A stretch of DNA of 60,975 nt from Entrophospora sp. SA101 (GCA_958430865.1 CAUDNR010004195.1:513-61487), one strand, 5' to 3'. Numbered from the stretch's first letter, positions 1 to 11,326 are shown. Translations and numbers: made by a program. The notes: generated by a model from the sequence alone, not told the origin.

Positions 1-1079
1 TATATTGAATTTTGAATGGTCGTTAATTAGTACACTTGTACCCACTTTAATTGATGGGACTGGTTGATTATTTTAAATAATATAAATAATCCATGTAACA
101 TTTTACGTGATATTTGAATGTCCACCATGCTATTTTTATTCCCTGAAGATATTTTTAATATTTATTTTTAGAAAAAAATAATATTTAATGTATATAATAA
201 CAAATAAATACATATTTTTTTATGATTCATTTTTTATAATAATAATTAATATAATGAATATTTTAGCAAACACTCTCTAAAACGAACAAAAGCAGAAAAT
301 TACATATATGATGGAGGGCTTGTTCTAGAGAAAGTGAACTGTATACCATGCAGCTTCTTTTCTTGGCGAATATCAAAAATTAATAGATTAATATTATTTT
401 TATCAGATCTTATTTACTAGGCTCTAAACATTTTACCTGTGATGTAAGCTTCCAAATGCACTGTCTGCTTGATTTTATTCCAAATAAAATTAATAAAAAC
501 ATTAACTTTGTACCAGGCTCCTAGCACTCGTCTAGTTCTTTAATCATTCTTCAATCATTGGTTGATGAAATTACCTTGATTAGATTGTTCTTGAAATCTC
601 TATGTTCAAATTCCTTTATATAAGTAAAGGCATGATTTTGTGTTTTGTAGTTAAAACTAATTTGAAGTCACAAAGATCCAATATATAAATTTAAAGTTAA
701 TTGCGAATTACTACTCCTACTATTGTTAATGACATTCTTTCTTTTACTTGATGCAGTTGCAGTTGGGTTAAATAATTTATTCGAATTGGTGCTTAACCTG
801 ACAATAAAATCACCCGACTTTGAAACCTTTCAACTCAGCATTCCAAATAGCGTAACTTGTATCATGTGGAATAATTTATTAGGAGTACCATCATCTGGAA
901 CTACTCTCATATTTATAAGTGTTGCATATCCCCACTGTGAATGTAATTTCATTGAAAGACACTAGAGCTTTGAATATTTCCCAAATATATGGTTGGTACA
1001 ATTATCGATTCCTCCAGTACTAATTTCTGCTCTAAAAAATCTGGTTGACATGACAAAATTCATCTTGCACAGCAGTTTT
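1..1079. other. AT-rich region without a recognised gene
   Basis: No gene could be supported here. A short open frame on the plus strand at 723-965 has no family resemblance I recognise and no flanking exon that would extend it. The region ends where the terminal inverted repeat of the DUF7869-like element begins at 1080. Confidence 0.5.
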
Positions 1080-1132
1080 GGGACGTCATCTGAGAAAATC
1101 AGTGAATTTTTTTTTTGTCATTTTGAGAAAAA
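1080..1132 (+). repeat. Left terminal inverted repeat of the DUF7869-like element
   Basis: The repeat begins GGGACGTCATCTGAG, then a stretch with a 10-T run, GTCATTTT and GAGAAAA. It pairs with 3781-3834. Confidence 0.8.
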
Positions 1133-1359
1133 GGGGTTTGAAGTTTTTGTTATTAATTTCCCATAAAAGGAAATGACAACCCGAAAAATTTAAAATAGAA
1201 AATATGCAGACAATCTTGACCCAAAAAATTTTAATAAAAATAAAAAAACAATAATAATACATATAATTAATAAATTATTGATAAAATTAACAATTAATGT
1301 CTAGGTACAGAAGGTTTTGGACAAATATTATTTCTTTTATTGGGATTTTGCACTAGATC

Positions 1360-3580
1360 TCATATTTGGTCATATAAATACCATTGTCTAGAAGCACTTA
1401 ACCCTATTGCTTCTTTGATTTTCAATTCATCATCCAAATTAATTGAATTAATATCTAAACTGTGGTCCTTTAAAAGACAATTATAAGATCCAAAATCATC
1501 ACTATGACACCTTTTATATTTTATATAACCTGGATGTTCACTTTCAAATAGAAAATGATAATATTTAGAAATCCCAGGGAGAATTTTAAAATACTTTGAG
1601 AAAAAAGCATTCCATTGGTAAAAATCTACTTTTCTTTCACTATTTTCATAAACAGGTTGTGCCAAATTGTAGTTGAATTATTGACAATTTCAACTAAATC
1701 ATCAATATCATCAATTTCTGATTTTCTCAATTTCAATTTAATTAAGCCAAAAAAACCATCTGGTGAAAATTTGGTATGTCCAGGCACCATGAAAGAATAA
1801 GTTATTCTTTTATGTAATCCATTCATCACTCTCCAAGCTAAATACCATATCATAGTATTATTTTTATTTTGACTAGAGCAGTTGTCAGCATGAATTGTGA
1901 TATTTTTTTCACCTAATCCATGTTTTTGAAAGTAATCATCCACCATGGAAACTACAGTATCAGGGCCTTTACCCATTGAATATTTTTTGGGAATTAAATA
2001 ATTTATCTAAAATTTTAAAAAAAGTTAATATGTTAACTATTTAAAAAATCAAAGGATAGTTTAATAAACATTACTTGTCTTGGTATAGCATCATTGCATA
2101 TACCAAATAATTGCACTTTGTACAATGATTTAAAATATGAAATTCCCTAATCAATTTTTTAAATAAATTAGTATCAATTTTTTAAATCAATTTTATTAAA
2201 AAAATAAACCAATTTACCACTTGTTGAGATGAACTTGGAAGTTGTATTTGTTGTGCATAATCCCATGAAATATGAACATCAACATCTGATGAACATGGAG
2301 GAATTTCCTCTCCCATAAATGTTGGTTCATTACTTTCCAAACTTTTTTTTGCAAATTGTATACAGCTCCTAATTTTTGTATATAAAACAAATGATTTACA
2401 AATTAAACTAATTAAACCTAAAATGAAATATTTAAATCTATACCTATAATTATCTCTTTCATTATTTGCCTGCTTAATATGTGCATTCCAATTATTAACT
2501 TTTTGTTCTTTTTCAGCTAAAGACCAAAAATTTGCATTAAATCTCATTTCTTTACATAAGGTACAAAGATCAGTTCGTGGTGAGAGGAATTGAATTTCAG
2601 GAAGATAACTTCCAAATTCTTACAAAGCTTGAATAACTAATATGATGTTCTGATCCAGTTCCAATATCATTTAAAAATTTTTCATGTATTTCTGTGTAGT
2701 TATCCCTTGTAGGTAAATAAATAATTGCTTTTGTAGCTCTTTCAAAATGGCGACCTAGAATAAAAAAGAAATAAGATATTGATCAATGTTAAATAACACA
2801 TATTTTAATTTTACCTGGTGATGGTAAACCATTCAAATTTGCATAACTTTTTAAAAAAGTAAGCACTTTTAATACTGTTTCAAAAGAGAGCTTATGAGAA
2901 ACATTCCTTCCTTTATTCAAATGTACCTTTGGTACAATATCATTATTTTTATAGTGATTCTTTAAAGCAGTTAATCTATCATATGATAAATTATATAATT
3001 TTAAAAAAGCATTATTGCATATTGCTATACCATCAAACACAAAAGCCATTGTCATATAATCACTAGTTGAGGTTATTGAATTTCTGGTTGATGTTGAAAT
3101 AATTCCAAAAGAAACATATTCTGTTGATCTTTAGTTAAATTAATATAATTTTGACAATGTAAAATAGCAACTTCTTGATTAATTTTTTCTAAACATTTTT
3201 TATTACAACATTTTTTTTTAAGTATGTTTATAATATAATTTTTTGCTTCTTCATTTTTTCTATTTAATTTTTCTTTCTCAGCTTCCAATTCACTAATTTC
3301 TGACTCTTCAATTGGTTCATTATTGTAAATTTTTTCAAAATTTTTAATTTCTATTTCTGAAAAAACTTCATTATTTATTTCATCATGAAAGTCATCATCA
3401 AAATCTTCTATCACATTGGTCTCAATAATATTTTCTGTTTCAATATCCTCAGATGAAGTTTCCATAAAATCATTTTGGAATTCTTGTAAATTTTCATGTA
3501 AATCTATTAATTCTGGATGGGTCTCATCAAAAATGTTATTCAGATATAAAGGATTATTGTTAGTATATACACATATTGAT
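1360..3580 (-). pseudogene. DUF7869-like protein gene, probable transposase, frameshifted
   Basis: Read on the minus strand, the order is: an acidic N-terminus (3465-3073) ending in a Cys-rich stretch (KKCCNKKCL); a segment with FDGIAICNNAFLKLY; LPSPG followed by an intron (about 2813-2760) and RHFERATKA; a CTLCKEM zinc-binding-like motif; an acidic linker after another intron; a short exon with YFKSLYKVQLFGI; and the hallmark HADNCSSQNKNN followed by VPGHTKFSPDGFFG. This order fits the proteins databases call DUF7869, whose DNxxxQNKN block may belong to an RNase H-like nuclease fold (inference). Frame is lost near 3070, near 2605 and near 1660, so I call it a pseudogene. Its position inside terminal inverted repeats argues that it is or was the transposase. 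Exon borders are approximate. Confidence 0.7.
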
Positions 3581-3780
3581 AATTTATTAAAAATTTTAAA
3601 ATTTATTGTGAATGATAATCAAATTTAGATATTTATTTGAAGATCATTCCGATTTTTTGGGTCTTTACAGAAATGGCTTTTTTTAAAGAAATGGAAGTAT
3701 CACAAAATTTCATTAAGCAAATATGAGTATATTTCTAAGCTGAATAGATTCCTCGACTCAAATTACATGTAACTGCATTA

Positions 3781-3834
3781 TTTTCTCAAAAATGACAAAA
3801 AAAAAAATTCACTGATTTTCTCAGATGATGTCCC
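3781..3834 (-). repeat. Right terminal inverted repeat of the DUF7869-like element
   Basis: Read on the minus strand it begins GGGACATCATCTGAG and has an 11-T run. It matches the left end over about 52 bp. Confidence 0.8.
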
Positions 3835-3845
3835 ATATAGCGTAT

Positions 3846-4026
3846 TTGATTCAAATCATGGATTCAAATCAGTTATTATTATAGATTCAAACCAGTCAGT
3901 TTTGAATCAAATCAGTTCAAATCAAATTATATATTTGAACCTGTTCGAATCAAATCAAATCAATTCGAATTCTAATCCGTTCGAATCAAATTATATATTC
4001 GATTCGAATTTCATTGATTCGTTCGG
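3846..4026. repeat. Degenerate GATTCAAAT / TTCGAATCAAATC simple repeat
   Basis: About 180 bp consist of imperfect copies of gattcaaat and its variants (ttcgaatcaaatc). The repeat lies directly outside the right end of the TIR element. An open frame through it (from 3902) is a by-product of the repeat. Confidence 0.7.
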
Positions 4027-4866
4027 AGCCTTATCTATAGTCAAACAATGGATTATAATTCTTATAAAATACTGTACTGATGTTCATTGTTACACAATCA
4101 TTAAATATTATCTTATTCAAATTATTTGTTTTATTCATTCTGTTTGAATGAAACCCATATAATAAACTTTCAATGCAATTCAAATATTAAAATTAATGAA
4201 TAAATATAAACTTGAAAATAGAATACCAATTCGGAAATTGATATTTGCATTAGCCACGTCGATCATTATCTAGAAATTCCAAATTTGGGAAGAACCTTGC
4301 ATCTTTACAAAAAAAACAGGAATAATGATGGTTGAACGGATTTTTCCCGCACAAATTTTTAGTTACACGGGAGAATTCAATGTGCGGAGTGTGCGGGTGT
4401 AACATCGTACATTAGTAGTTTTCTGCAGACAGTTTCTAAATTTGTAGAAATCTACATTAGTTACACACTGAAATTTATACAATGCGCAGGGGCTTTCCTA
4501 AATTGTATTACCAAATTTGGTAATTGATTTTTATTGTAAAAAGAGCAGCATAGTGGACACTGTTGCAGATCACAAAAAAATGATCAACATAACATATGTT
4601 ATGGTGAAAGTTCTTGCAAAAGTTTGATTATAAAAGTGTGAGATAATTTTGATCTTGCTGATGATCTGGACTTAGAGATGCTACAGCTATATTCTAGTGA
4701 AGTTTCAGAAGCAACTGGCTCTGTGTAACCGCCTGACTATTATACAAATGACTGTTGCACAAAATGAGTGTCCATTATGCTAAAAAGAGCTCATTAATTT
4801 TTCTTTTTTTTTATTAGTAAAAAAAATTTGTTACATGAAATTTACTTAGTCTCAATTTTTTAAACA
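4027..4866. other. AT-rich region without a recognised gene
   Basis: No coding signal was seen. Around 4340-4400 a short GC-richer stretch has CCCGCACA and TGTGCGGG in inverted orientation about 50 bp apart. Around 4425-4480 there is a degenerate resemblance (TGCAGACAGTTTCTAAATTTGTA) to the arms of the palindrome at 8045-8182. Confidence 0.4.
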
Positions 4867-5010
4867 TCTGCAAATTTTTAGTTTAAGAAAAAACTAGCCG
4901 ATAAGTTTTGAAGCTTGAGTCATGAACAATAAAACTTATCGATCAACTTTTTTAAAATGATATAAAAATTTTTTGTTTTAGTATTTTGAAGCTGACCATT
5001 GTTACTATAA
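4867..5010 (+). repeat. Dispersed repeat with an internal hairpin (also at 44937-45071)
   Basis: The ~140-bp sequence contains GCCGATAAG, TTTTGAAGCTTGAGTCATG and AAAACTTATCG. The flanking CCGATAA and TTATCG halves form an imperfect stem. The same sequence, slightly diverged, occurs at 44937-45071 and, inverted, next to the N gap at 44820-44877. It is therefore an interspersed repeat. Confidence 0.7.
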
Positions 5011-5051
5011 TATATAAACCGTAAATCATTACTACTAGTGGTTAAAAATTC

Positions 5052-5124
5052 CATTTATTACCATCGCCACCTTCTTTCACTTATCATTATTATCAATCAT
5101 TGGATAGTTTTGGAATAGCGTGTT
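5052..5124 (+). repeat. Dispersed ~75-bp repeat, copy 1
   Basis: The core CTTCTTTCACTTATCATT, followed by TATCAATCATTGG and TTGGAATAGC, recurs at 12340-12420 (close match) and at 11449-11510 (weaker). It lies about 0.8 kb upstream of one HMG gene and 0.4 kb downstream of the other, so it is a repeat and not a promoter of the family. Confidence 0.6.
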
Positions 5125-5929
5125 ATAAACGTTGTTACTGAATGGCTTCATTTTATAGAAAACCGGAACTGTATTGATTTGTACAATACTTTATAATGAT
5201 ACTGTGGTATTTATTGTTATTGTAAACGGTGCAATCAGTATGATGATAAAATGAAATGACGAAAACTTTTTTTTATTTAATCGCAGCATCGGTTTATGTT
5301 ACATCAACTTTTCAATTGGAAATTAAACTTTAAATTGACATCATACTCACCACTAGCAGTTGACCGTTTATAAAAAGTTACAAAGTTCAAAAAAGGCTTA
5401 TTAACGAAGTTAAAGATAATAATGCATAAGCGTTGCTTACTTTTTTTAGAGAATTGAATAGTTTTTGGGCGTGCGTGTTAATAATCAAGTTAGACAAATT
5501 TAAGGTTTGTCTCTCAGTATATACAATAAAAATATTTCATAATGTTACATAAGAAACCATTATTCAAACAAAGAATTTGGTTATGATTTTAAGATCTAAT
5601 TTAGATTGAACATTATTGGCTCATATTTTATTGTACTGGTATAGTGTATCCAAGAATAATAGCGTTCAATGAGCCAATTAATTCATAATGTGATGTCTGC
5701 AAACGACCATTGTTTTTTAATTGGCTTTTTTCTTTCAATTAATCCGCTAATACTTGTTCTAGATTCATTTTTGAAAATTTTATTTGACATATATGTATAT
5801 ATTAATAATACTTCAAAAAAAACTCGCAATAACAATATTTGTTTTTATTATGATTTTAATAAATTCCCTTTTTGTTTTTTTTTAGAAAAAATTAATTATT
5901 CGCCATTAAATATATTTTACGCAACACAT

Positions 5930-7654
5930 ATGGATCCTGAATTATCATTATATATTGATAAAGCACAACTTGACGATGATGAGACTCGCCTCATATTCAA
6001 TCCTCCTTGTAAAATCTATTCACAAATAAGTGGATTTATTTCGCCTAATCCTAATAATGTTAATTCCATAGGTATCCCAAAATCACAAAACTCTTTTTTC
6101 TTATACCGCAAAAATTATACTGCTAAACATAAATCTTCTAGGAGTAAAAAGGATTGGAAAATACTTTCAAAGGAAGCCGGCAATGCCTGGAGTAATGAAT
6201 CGAACGAAGTGAAAAATTACTTTAAAGTATTAGCAAAACTGGCTCTTCAAAAACACAAATTAACTTATGAAAATATACTATTAAAAAATTGTATTTTTAT
6301 TTCTCAACAACCAGAACTACAACAAAAACAAATAGATAACAATAATTTTTCAACTTCGCTATTACCTTATCCACATTCTTCTTCTTTCTCTTCAACTTAT
6401 CGTTACACGAACGATAATACAAGTTCGTCTTATCAACGACTAAAGCTACAACAGAAACAAAAGGATAATTTAAATAATAAAGATTGTGCACCCTCATCAC
6501 CTCACCTGTATTCTAATTTTCCTTGCACAAGCGATAATACAAATTCGCCTCATTTTATGACTCGACAACCAGAAATAAAACAAAAACACCAAGATAACCT
6601 TCATAATAATGATTCAACATCATCACTTTATTCACATTCTAATTTTTCTTGCGCCAATGATAATACAAATTCGCCTCATTTTATGACCCAAAAATCAGAA
6701 CTAAAACAAAAACAAAAGGATGGCTTTCATAAAAACAATAATAACGATTGTGCATCTTCATTACCTCATCTACATCCTACTTTTTCTTACACAAGTGATA
6801 CCTCGCTTCATTTTGTGGCTCAACAACCATTAATACAACAAAAACAAAAAACCAATATTTATAAAAACAATAATAGCGATTCATCGTCAGAACCTCATTT
6901 ACATTCTAATTTTTCTTGCGCCAATGATAATACAAATTTGCCTCATTTTATGACCCAACAACCAGAATTAAAACAAAAACAAAAGGATGGCTTTCATAAA
7001 AACAATAATAACGATTGTGCATCTTCATCGCCTTATCTACGTCCTACTTTTTCTTACACAAGTGATACCTCGCTTCATTTTGTGGCTCAACAACCAGTAC
7101 TACAACAAAAACAAAAAAATAATATTTATAAAAACAATAATAACGATTCATCGTCAGCACCTCATTTACATTCTACCTTTTCTTATACAAGTGATAGTAC
7201 AAACTCGCCTCATTTCGTAGCTCAGCAACCAGAAATACAACAAAAACAAAAGGATAATTTTTATAAGAAAAATAATAAAGATTCTGTAGTTTCATCATCA
7301 TCTCATCTGCATTCTACTTTTTCTTGCACAGGTGATAATGCAGATTTGCCTCATTTTATGACTCAACAATTAGAATTGCAACAAAAACAAAAAGAGGATC
7401 TTCTTCATAAAAACAATAATAACGATTATGCAATTTCGTCATCATCTTATTCATATTCTACTTTTTCTTATAAAGATGATAGTACAATCTCGCTTCGTTT
7501 TGCGACTCAACAACCACAAATACAACAAAAACAAAAAGACGAGAAAAATAATAACGATTGTGTAGTTTCATCATCGTCTTATCCACAATTTATTTCGTTT
7601 TATTTTGATACTAATGCTGATTGGAATACAATTATTGACTACTTCCGATTTTAA
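5930..7654 (+). CDS. MATA-HMG-like HMG-box protein with ten-unit Gln/Asn/Ser repeat tail
   Basis: This is a predicted DNA-binding protein of 574 residues. Residues 48-115 form an HMG box: IPKSQNSFFLYRKNY, then ILSKEAGNAW, YFKVLAKLALQKH and a terminal TYE. This is the form seen in fungal MATA-HMG transcription factors. Residues ~125-555 hold ten units built around (E/L)(I/L)QQKQKD, KNNNND and a Ser-rich HLHSTFSY stretch. Units 4+5 and 6+7 form a higher-order repeat of 267 bp. The frame stays open upstream to 5669, but I chose the ATG at 5930 because the paralogue at 12800-13807 begins with the same MDPE and aligns from there. MATA-HMG genes are known to be strongly expanded in Rhizophagus. A mating role cannot be read from sequence. 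Confidence 0.85.
   Translation: MDPELSLYIDKAQLDDDETRLIFNPPCKIYSQISGFISPNPNNVNSIGIPKSQNSFFLYRKNYTAKHKSSRSKKDWKILSKEAGNAWSNESNEVKNYFKVLAKLALQKHKLTYENILLKNCIFISQQPELQQKQIDNNNFSTSLLPYPHSSSFSSTYRYTNDNTSSSYQRLKLQQKQKDNLNNKDCAPSSPHLYSNFPCTSDNTNSPHFMTRQPEIKQKHQDNLHNNDSTSSLYSHSNFSCANDNTNSPHFMTQKSELKQKQKDGFHKNNNNDCASSLPHLHPTFSYTSDTSLHFVAQQPLIQQKQKTNIYKNNNSDSSSEPHLHSNFSCANDNTNLPHFMTQQPELKQKQKDGFHKNNNNDCASSSPYLRPTFSYTSDTSLHFVAQQPVLQQKQKNNIYKNNNNDSSSAPHLHSTFSYTSDSTNSPHFVAQQPEIQQKQKDNFYKKNNKDSVVSSSSHLHSTFSCTGDNADLPHFMTQQLELQQKQKEDLLHKNNNNDYAISSSSYSYSTFSYKDDSTISLRFATQQPQIQQKQKDEKNNNDCVVSSSSYPQFISFYFDTNADWNTIIDYFRF
6290..7600 (+). repeat. In-frame tandem repeat region in the HMG-box gene
   Basis: The region has ten imperfect units of about 40-46 codons. 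The block around 6700-6723 recurs almost unchanged at 6967-6990, a spacing of 267 bp (89 codons), so two-unit blocks were duplicated recently. All units keep frame. Confidence 0.75.
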
Positions 7655-8044
7655 TATTAATGTTATTGGAATTCATTTATTGATTTTATTCTTATGAAAA
7701 TATGAAACAAACAATATTTTTTGAATTGATAAATAGATATGATAGCTTGTTATAATGATATTTTAAAGAGAAAGTTTTTACGAATATACCATCTCAATAG
7801 AAATTTGGTTAAAATAATTAAAATTTATTTTTATAATATTATTTGTAAAGATATAATTTTACATTTTTTTGCAACCCTTCTAATATATTTTTTTGTCTCT
7901 ATTGTCTTCATTAAGCCAGTTTCATATTGTAGCAGTTACAAAATACAAGTCTAATGATAATATTTGGTAAGTTATACCTAGCTTTGAGTGTACATGAGGT
8001 CGAGGAATGGCAAAAAGCAATAAATTTTAATAGATACTACTACA
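7655..8044. other. 3' flank of HMG gene 1
   Basis: No gene was seen. The 22-base motif at 7870-7891 (GCAACCCTTCTAATATATT core) occurs in the same relative position downstream of the second HMG gene, inverted at 12541-12562. This suggests that the duplication that made the pair included some 3' flank. Confidence 0.4.
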
Positions 8045-8182
8045 CAGTGAGTCTCGGTATAATGGATATTTAACTAGTACAAATTTAGAAACTATCTGCA
8101 TAAAATTGAATTTGAGTATTTTTGCAGATAGTTTTTAAATTTGTACTAGTTAAATATCCGTTATATATACCGAGACTCAATG
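8045..8182. mobile_element. MITE-like palindrome, arms ~55 bp
   Basis: The left arm 8045-8100 and the right arm 8123-8182 are inverted copies (GAGTCTCGGTATA, then GGATATTTAACTAGTAC, AAATTTA and ACTATCTGCA) with a 20-bp spacer. The outer CAGTGAGTCTCGGTATAA resembles pogo/Tigger-type ends, but no TA duplication is clear. It has no coding capacity. Confidence 0.7.
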
Positions 8183-8489
8183 TCCATAGAAGTATCGCTA
8201 ATCAAATCCTTTTCTGGTTAGTATGTTTAGTTCTTTTTTAGATAAAAAGAATCAAATATTATTTACAGAATTAATATTACTATACTATTCTTCCCATAAA
8301 GTCGAAAAAAGCCCACATCCACACCATTATGTGGAATAATTTAACTGCTAATTGTTGTAGTTGCAAATTCAGTGCACGTAAAAAGCTTTCGGAATGGAAT
8401 TTTTGTTTATTATGTAACGAAAAAAAAAGTCAATAGCACATGAAAATTTATAGATATATTCTTTATAATTTGATAAATAAGTTTACTTA

Positions 8490-9430
8490 AAGCTTGCTTA
8501 GTGGCTTATATTATTACCTTTTTTCTCAATTACTTTACTTAATTTTGACGTTATACAACGAATTAACAAAAAATTGTTGATCCCCTGAATTATTTCTGCA
8601 GCAACTTTTTTTTTATTGATTTGCTTTTCAACACGTCCCTTTAATTTTTCCACAAATTCCCAATTAGATTGAGATCTGGTTATTTGATAGCCAATCCAAC
8701 ATTTTTGGACAGCATTGTGCAAGGGTCGTTATCATGTTGAAGGATCTGACGGTTTCCCATGACATTGTTTGCATTGTCAAATAGATTTTCAGTCAAAATC
8801 TTTCGATATAATACACCATCCATAATATCAGTAAAAAGAAAGAATCCAATTTGACCTTTTACAGAAAAGACGCCCCAGGCATGAATTATGTTTTACCATA
8901 GCATTGTGTAGATGTTGACTGTCAGGTTTATAAAATACTTTTTGAGTATTACTAAACATTTGTAATGTAGTTTCATCGGAAAAAATGACTTTATTCCAAT
9001 TTTGTGTCTTGTATTTTATGGCAAGTTCTATACGACATTATTTGTGTTGATTGGTAAGAAGAGGTACAGATTTTGAGATGGTGGAACGATATTGCAGTCT
9101 ATAAAGCTCATTAAATACTGTATGATATTGAGATTATAATGATGTTTATTTAAAATATTTGCAAGTTCGGCGAAGGTGAATGATTTATTCTTTAAAACAA
9201 GGTGACGACATGTTTAGGGAAAAGTTTTCTGAGTCTGCTAGAACTTGCTTAGGGTCTAAAGAAATCCTATTACTAAGTTTTTTAGTATAATCATATAATG
9301 TAGAAAATGGAATAGAAGTTAATTTGTGCAAATTATAGGCATCACAAGTATCGTTTTTCCATAAAGTAGTTACGGTTTACGATGTTGATCAATCGAAGGT
9401 TTTGTTTTAAGAAAACGCAAAAATTTTGCA
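8490..9430 (-). pseudogene. Tc1/mariner-type transposase relic
   Basis: Read on the minus strand, pieces in shifted frames give FSDETTLQMF (first catalytic Asp region), AWGVFSVKGQIGFF, TDIMDGVLYRKIL, LQHDNDPCT (second Asp, QDNDPxH-like) and PDLNLIENLWEKLKGRV (the PDLNPIENLW motif before the third acidic residue). This order is diagnostic of DDE/D Tc1-like transposases. Several stops and frameshifts interrupt it, and the N-terminal helix-turn-helix part (9060-9430) is barely readable. Confidence 0.8.
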
Positions 9431-10059
9431 AATCAAACCGGTTAAACCTAATCGCCCTTATGACTTAACTAATTGCTACTTATGCTTTAAGGAACTAAAA
9501 GGAGCAAGTAAGAAAGGAGTAGTTAAGAATCGGCAAGTCACGAGCTATGTTACCCAAAAAATGAATGATTTTTGATTAGACACATATTTTAAAAGAAACC
9601 GTGTTTATTTGAAACAACATTTTATTCCGAAAACTTATTGGTTTATTTCTTTGTCACTTCCTTAAAGTGTAGAAATTTTAATCGTCACATTTATTTTCTG
9701 CATGTGACGAAAAGAAAACATTTCTTCTGGTGGTGTTGGTCACCCAACCTTAATTTCGATGCAAATCAGGTTAACTAATTTTACATTAAAATAAGACCTA
9801 TGTTTGGTTAATTAATTTTATCATAAAATAAACAAGATTTATTTATTCATTAATATTTAATGTCCATAATTTTGATTTTTGATTTTTGATTTGATGGCAA
9901 TGTTAACAATGATAAAGATGTTTATGAGGATTTTATGAAGATATTTCTTGCGATGCAAAATTTTCTAATCAGTCAAAATAGCTTTTTTAAAATGTCAACT
10001 ATTGGAATTATGTGATCTGATGTTGGATTTAAAATGGAAAAAAATATCTCTTTTCTATT
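9431..10059. other. Region without a recognised gene
   Basis: AT-rich sequence with no open frame or repeat that I could assign. Confidence 0.35.
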
Positions 10060-10390
10060 CAACGATCCCGATAATATTTTGACAAGTAATTTCTCTATTG
10101 CCTTGCTTTACATACTTGCCATTTCACAATAGTACCCTCTTGTCTAAATACTTCCAAGCAATATTCCATTTCCTCCTCGTAAATTATTTTTAAGCTAACA
10201 TTTAATGATTACAGATTTGGCTGACTACAAATATAATAGTCAGTGATGGATAGTTCGTGGACGTCGTGCAAAAAATTTTTAAATTACATGCATGTGCGCT
10301 CACGGGAATTATGCACACTACGCGCAAGTTTGCATATTACTAATCATGATACATTAATTCTGGATTAATATCTGCTGCATATTTGTTTAT
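10060..10390 (+). repeat. Diverged repeat related to 14790-14990
   Basis: Segments such as ACTTCCAAGCAATATTCCA, TAACATTTAATGATTACAG and ATACATTAATTCTGGATTA recur in the same order at 14790-14990 with substitutions and length differences. It is an old dispersed repeat with no coding signal. Confidence 0.55.
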
Positions 10391-11019
10391 GTTGATGACG
10401 AAAACAGAAGTTTTTCATGAATGACCACTAGGCGTCAATTTTCCCAATTAAGGATTGTAGTACAATGTGTAATGATGTTTTATTTAATCGTGACTCATTG
10501 ATTGTTTGATTGATCCATTCATAGAGAGAAAGGAAGAGAGTTTCTTTAATATGATATATACGCCCTGATTTGGTATTTCACGTAAATTTAAAATTGACAA
10601 CGAAATCAAAATATCTCTTTTTTTTTTCTCATTTTCTATTTGCATATTGTAAAGAAATTTTAATGTTTAATAGTATGAATCTAACGTTTTGTTAATATTG
10701 TTATTGTAATTGATTGACGGATAAAAGAAATACAATAATAAATTAGGAATAGTGAAAGAGGAATATTAGCCAAAAATAACGAGCAATTGTAAAATGTTGT
10801 TTGCTAAAACCAGCGCCTAAAGTTAAACTATATATAGTCTTTTGATATATAAAATAGATTTCTTTGATTATAGACCTTTGTTTCATTATTTTTATTATTG
10901 AAATGACTAAAGTTCAACTTCCATTTCAAATTTATTTTCAAACATCATCTCAAGCCAATACATATCCTGAAAGATATATATGCCATCTAATACAAATCAG
11001 CAGGATCGAAATGAAAAGC

Positions 11020-11202
11020 ATAAGCCACAAGATGGAGGTCGACCTAGAGAACAAATTTGGAGTCATAATAAAACTAATAATCCTGATACACACGGATATC
11101 TGGGTACAGCTTACAACATTGTCCAAAGCATTAGATATGTGGATGCCCTGGGAAATGAAAACACATCTTGCCAATATCTGTTCTGGAAATAAATTCTTTT
11201 AA
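11020..11202 (+). pseudogene. BED-type zinc finger fragment (hAT transposase N-terminus)
   Basis: GGRPREQIWSH in one frame and WEMKTHLANICSG in a neighbouring frame are the two ends of a BED finger as found at the start of hAT transposases (GRPxxxIWxHF ... C-x2-C ... HLAxxC). The cysteine pair between them is lost and the frame changes, so this is a relic. Nothing of the catalytic domain follows. Confidence 0.5.
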
Positions 11203-11240
11203 CTGAAAATGTTTAATCTGGAAAAATTTTGACACTACTT

Positions 11241-11326
11241 AAAGACTCAAAAGATAGCACACCTTTTTGCAACTGCGTAACAAATGATTTTCGATTGTAC
11301 TAGTACTATCTTTTGGGAGTGCTATT
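11241..11326. repeat. Short inverted repeat
   Basis: ACTCAAAAGATAG at 11241 and CTATCTTTTGGGAGT near 11310 are imperfect inverted halves about 85 bp apart. It may be a tiny MITE remnant. Confidence 0.4.

Larger units (their letters stand above)
1080..3834. mobile_element. DNA element with ~52-bp terminal inverted repeats carrying a broken DUF7869-like gene
   Basis: The left end (1080-1132) and the reverse complement of the right end (3781-3834) both begin GGGAC(G/A)TCATCTGAG and continue as a near-identical stretch of about 52 bp. They differ by one substitution and two single-base length changes in homopolymers. The enclosed 2.65 kb is almost filled by one minus-strand, multi-exon, frameshifted gene, as expected for a cut-and-paste transposon and its transposase. 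No target-site duplication is obvious: the flanks are tttt on the left and atat on the right. The element is probably inactive because the gene has three frame breaks, but the well-preserved ends suggest fairly recent movement. Confidence 0.75.

Noticed and set aside
3902..4147. Asn/Ser-rich 81-codon frame
   Set aside because: It is a translation of the degenerate GATTCAAAT simple repeat.
6297..7220. Other-frame ORFs inside the HMG gene tail
   Set aside because: They arise from the codon repeats of the real frame.
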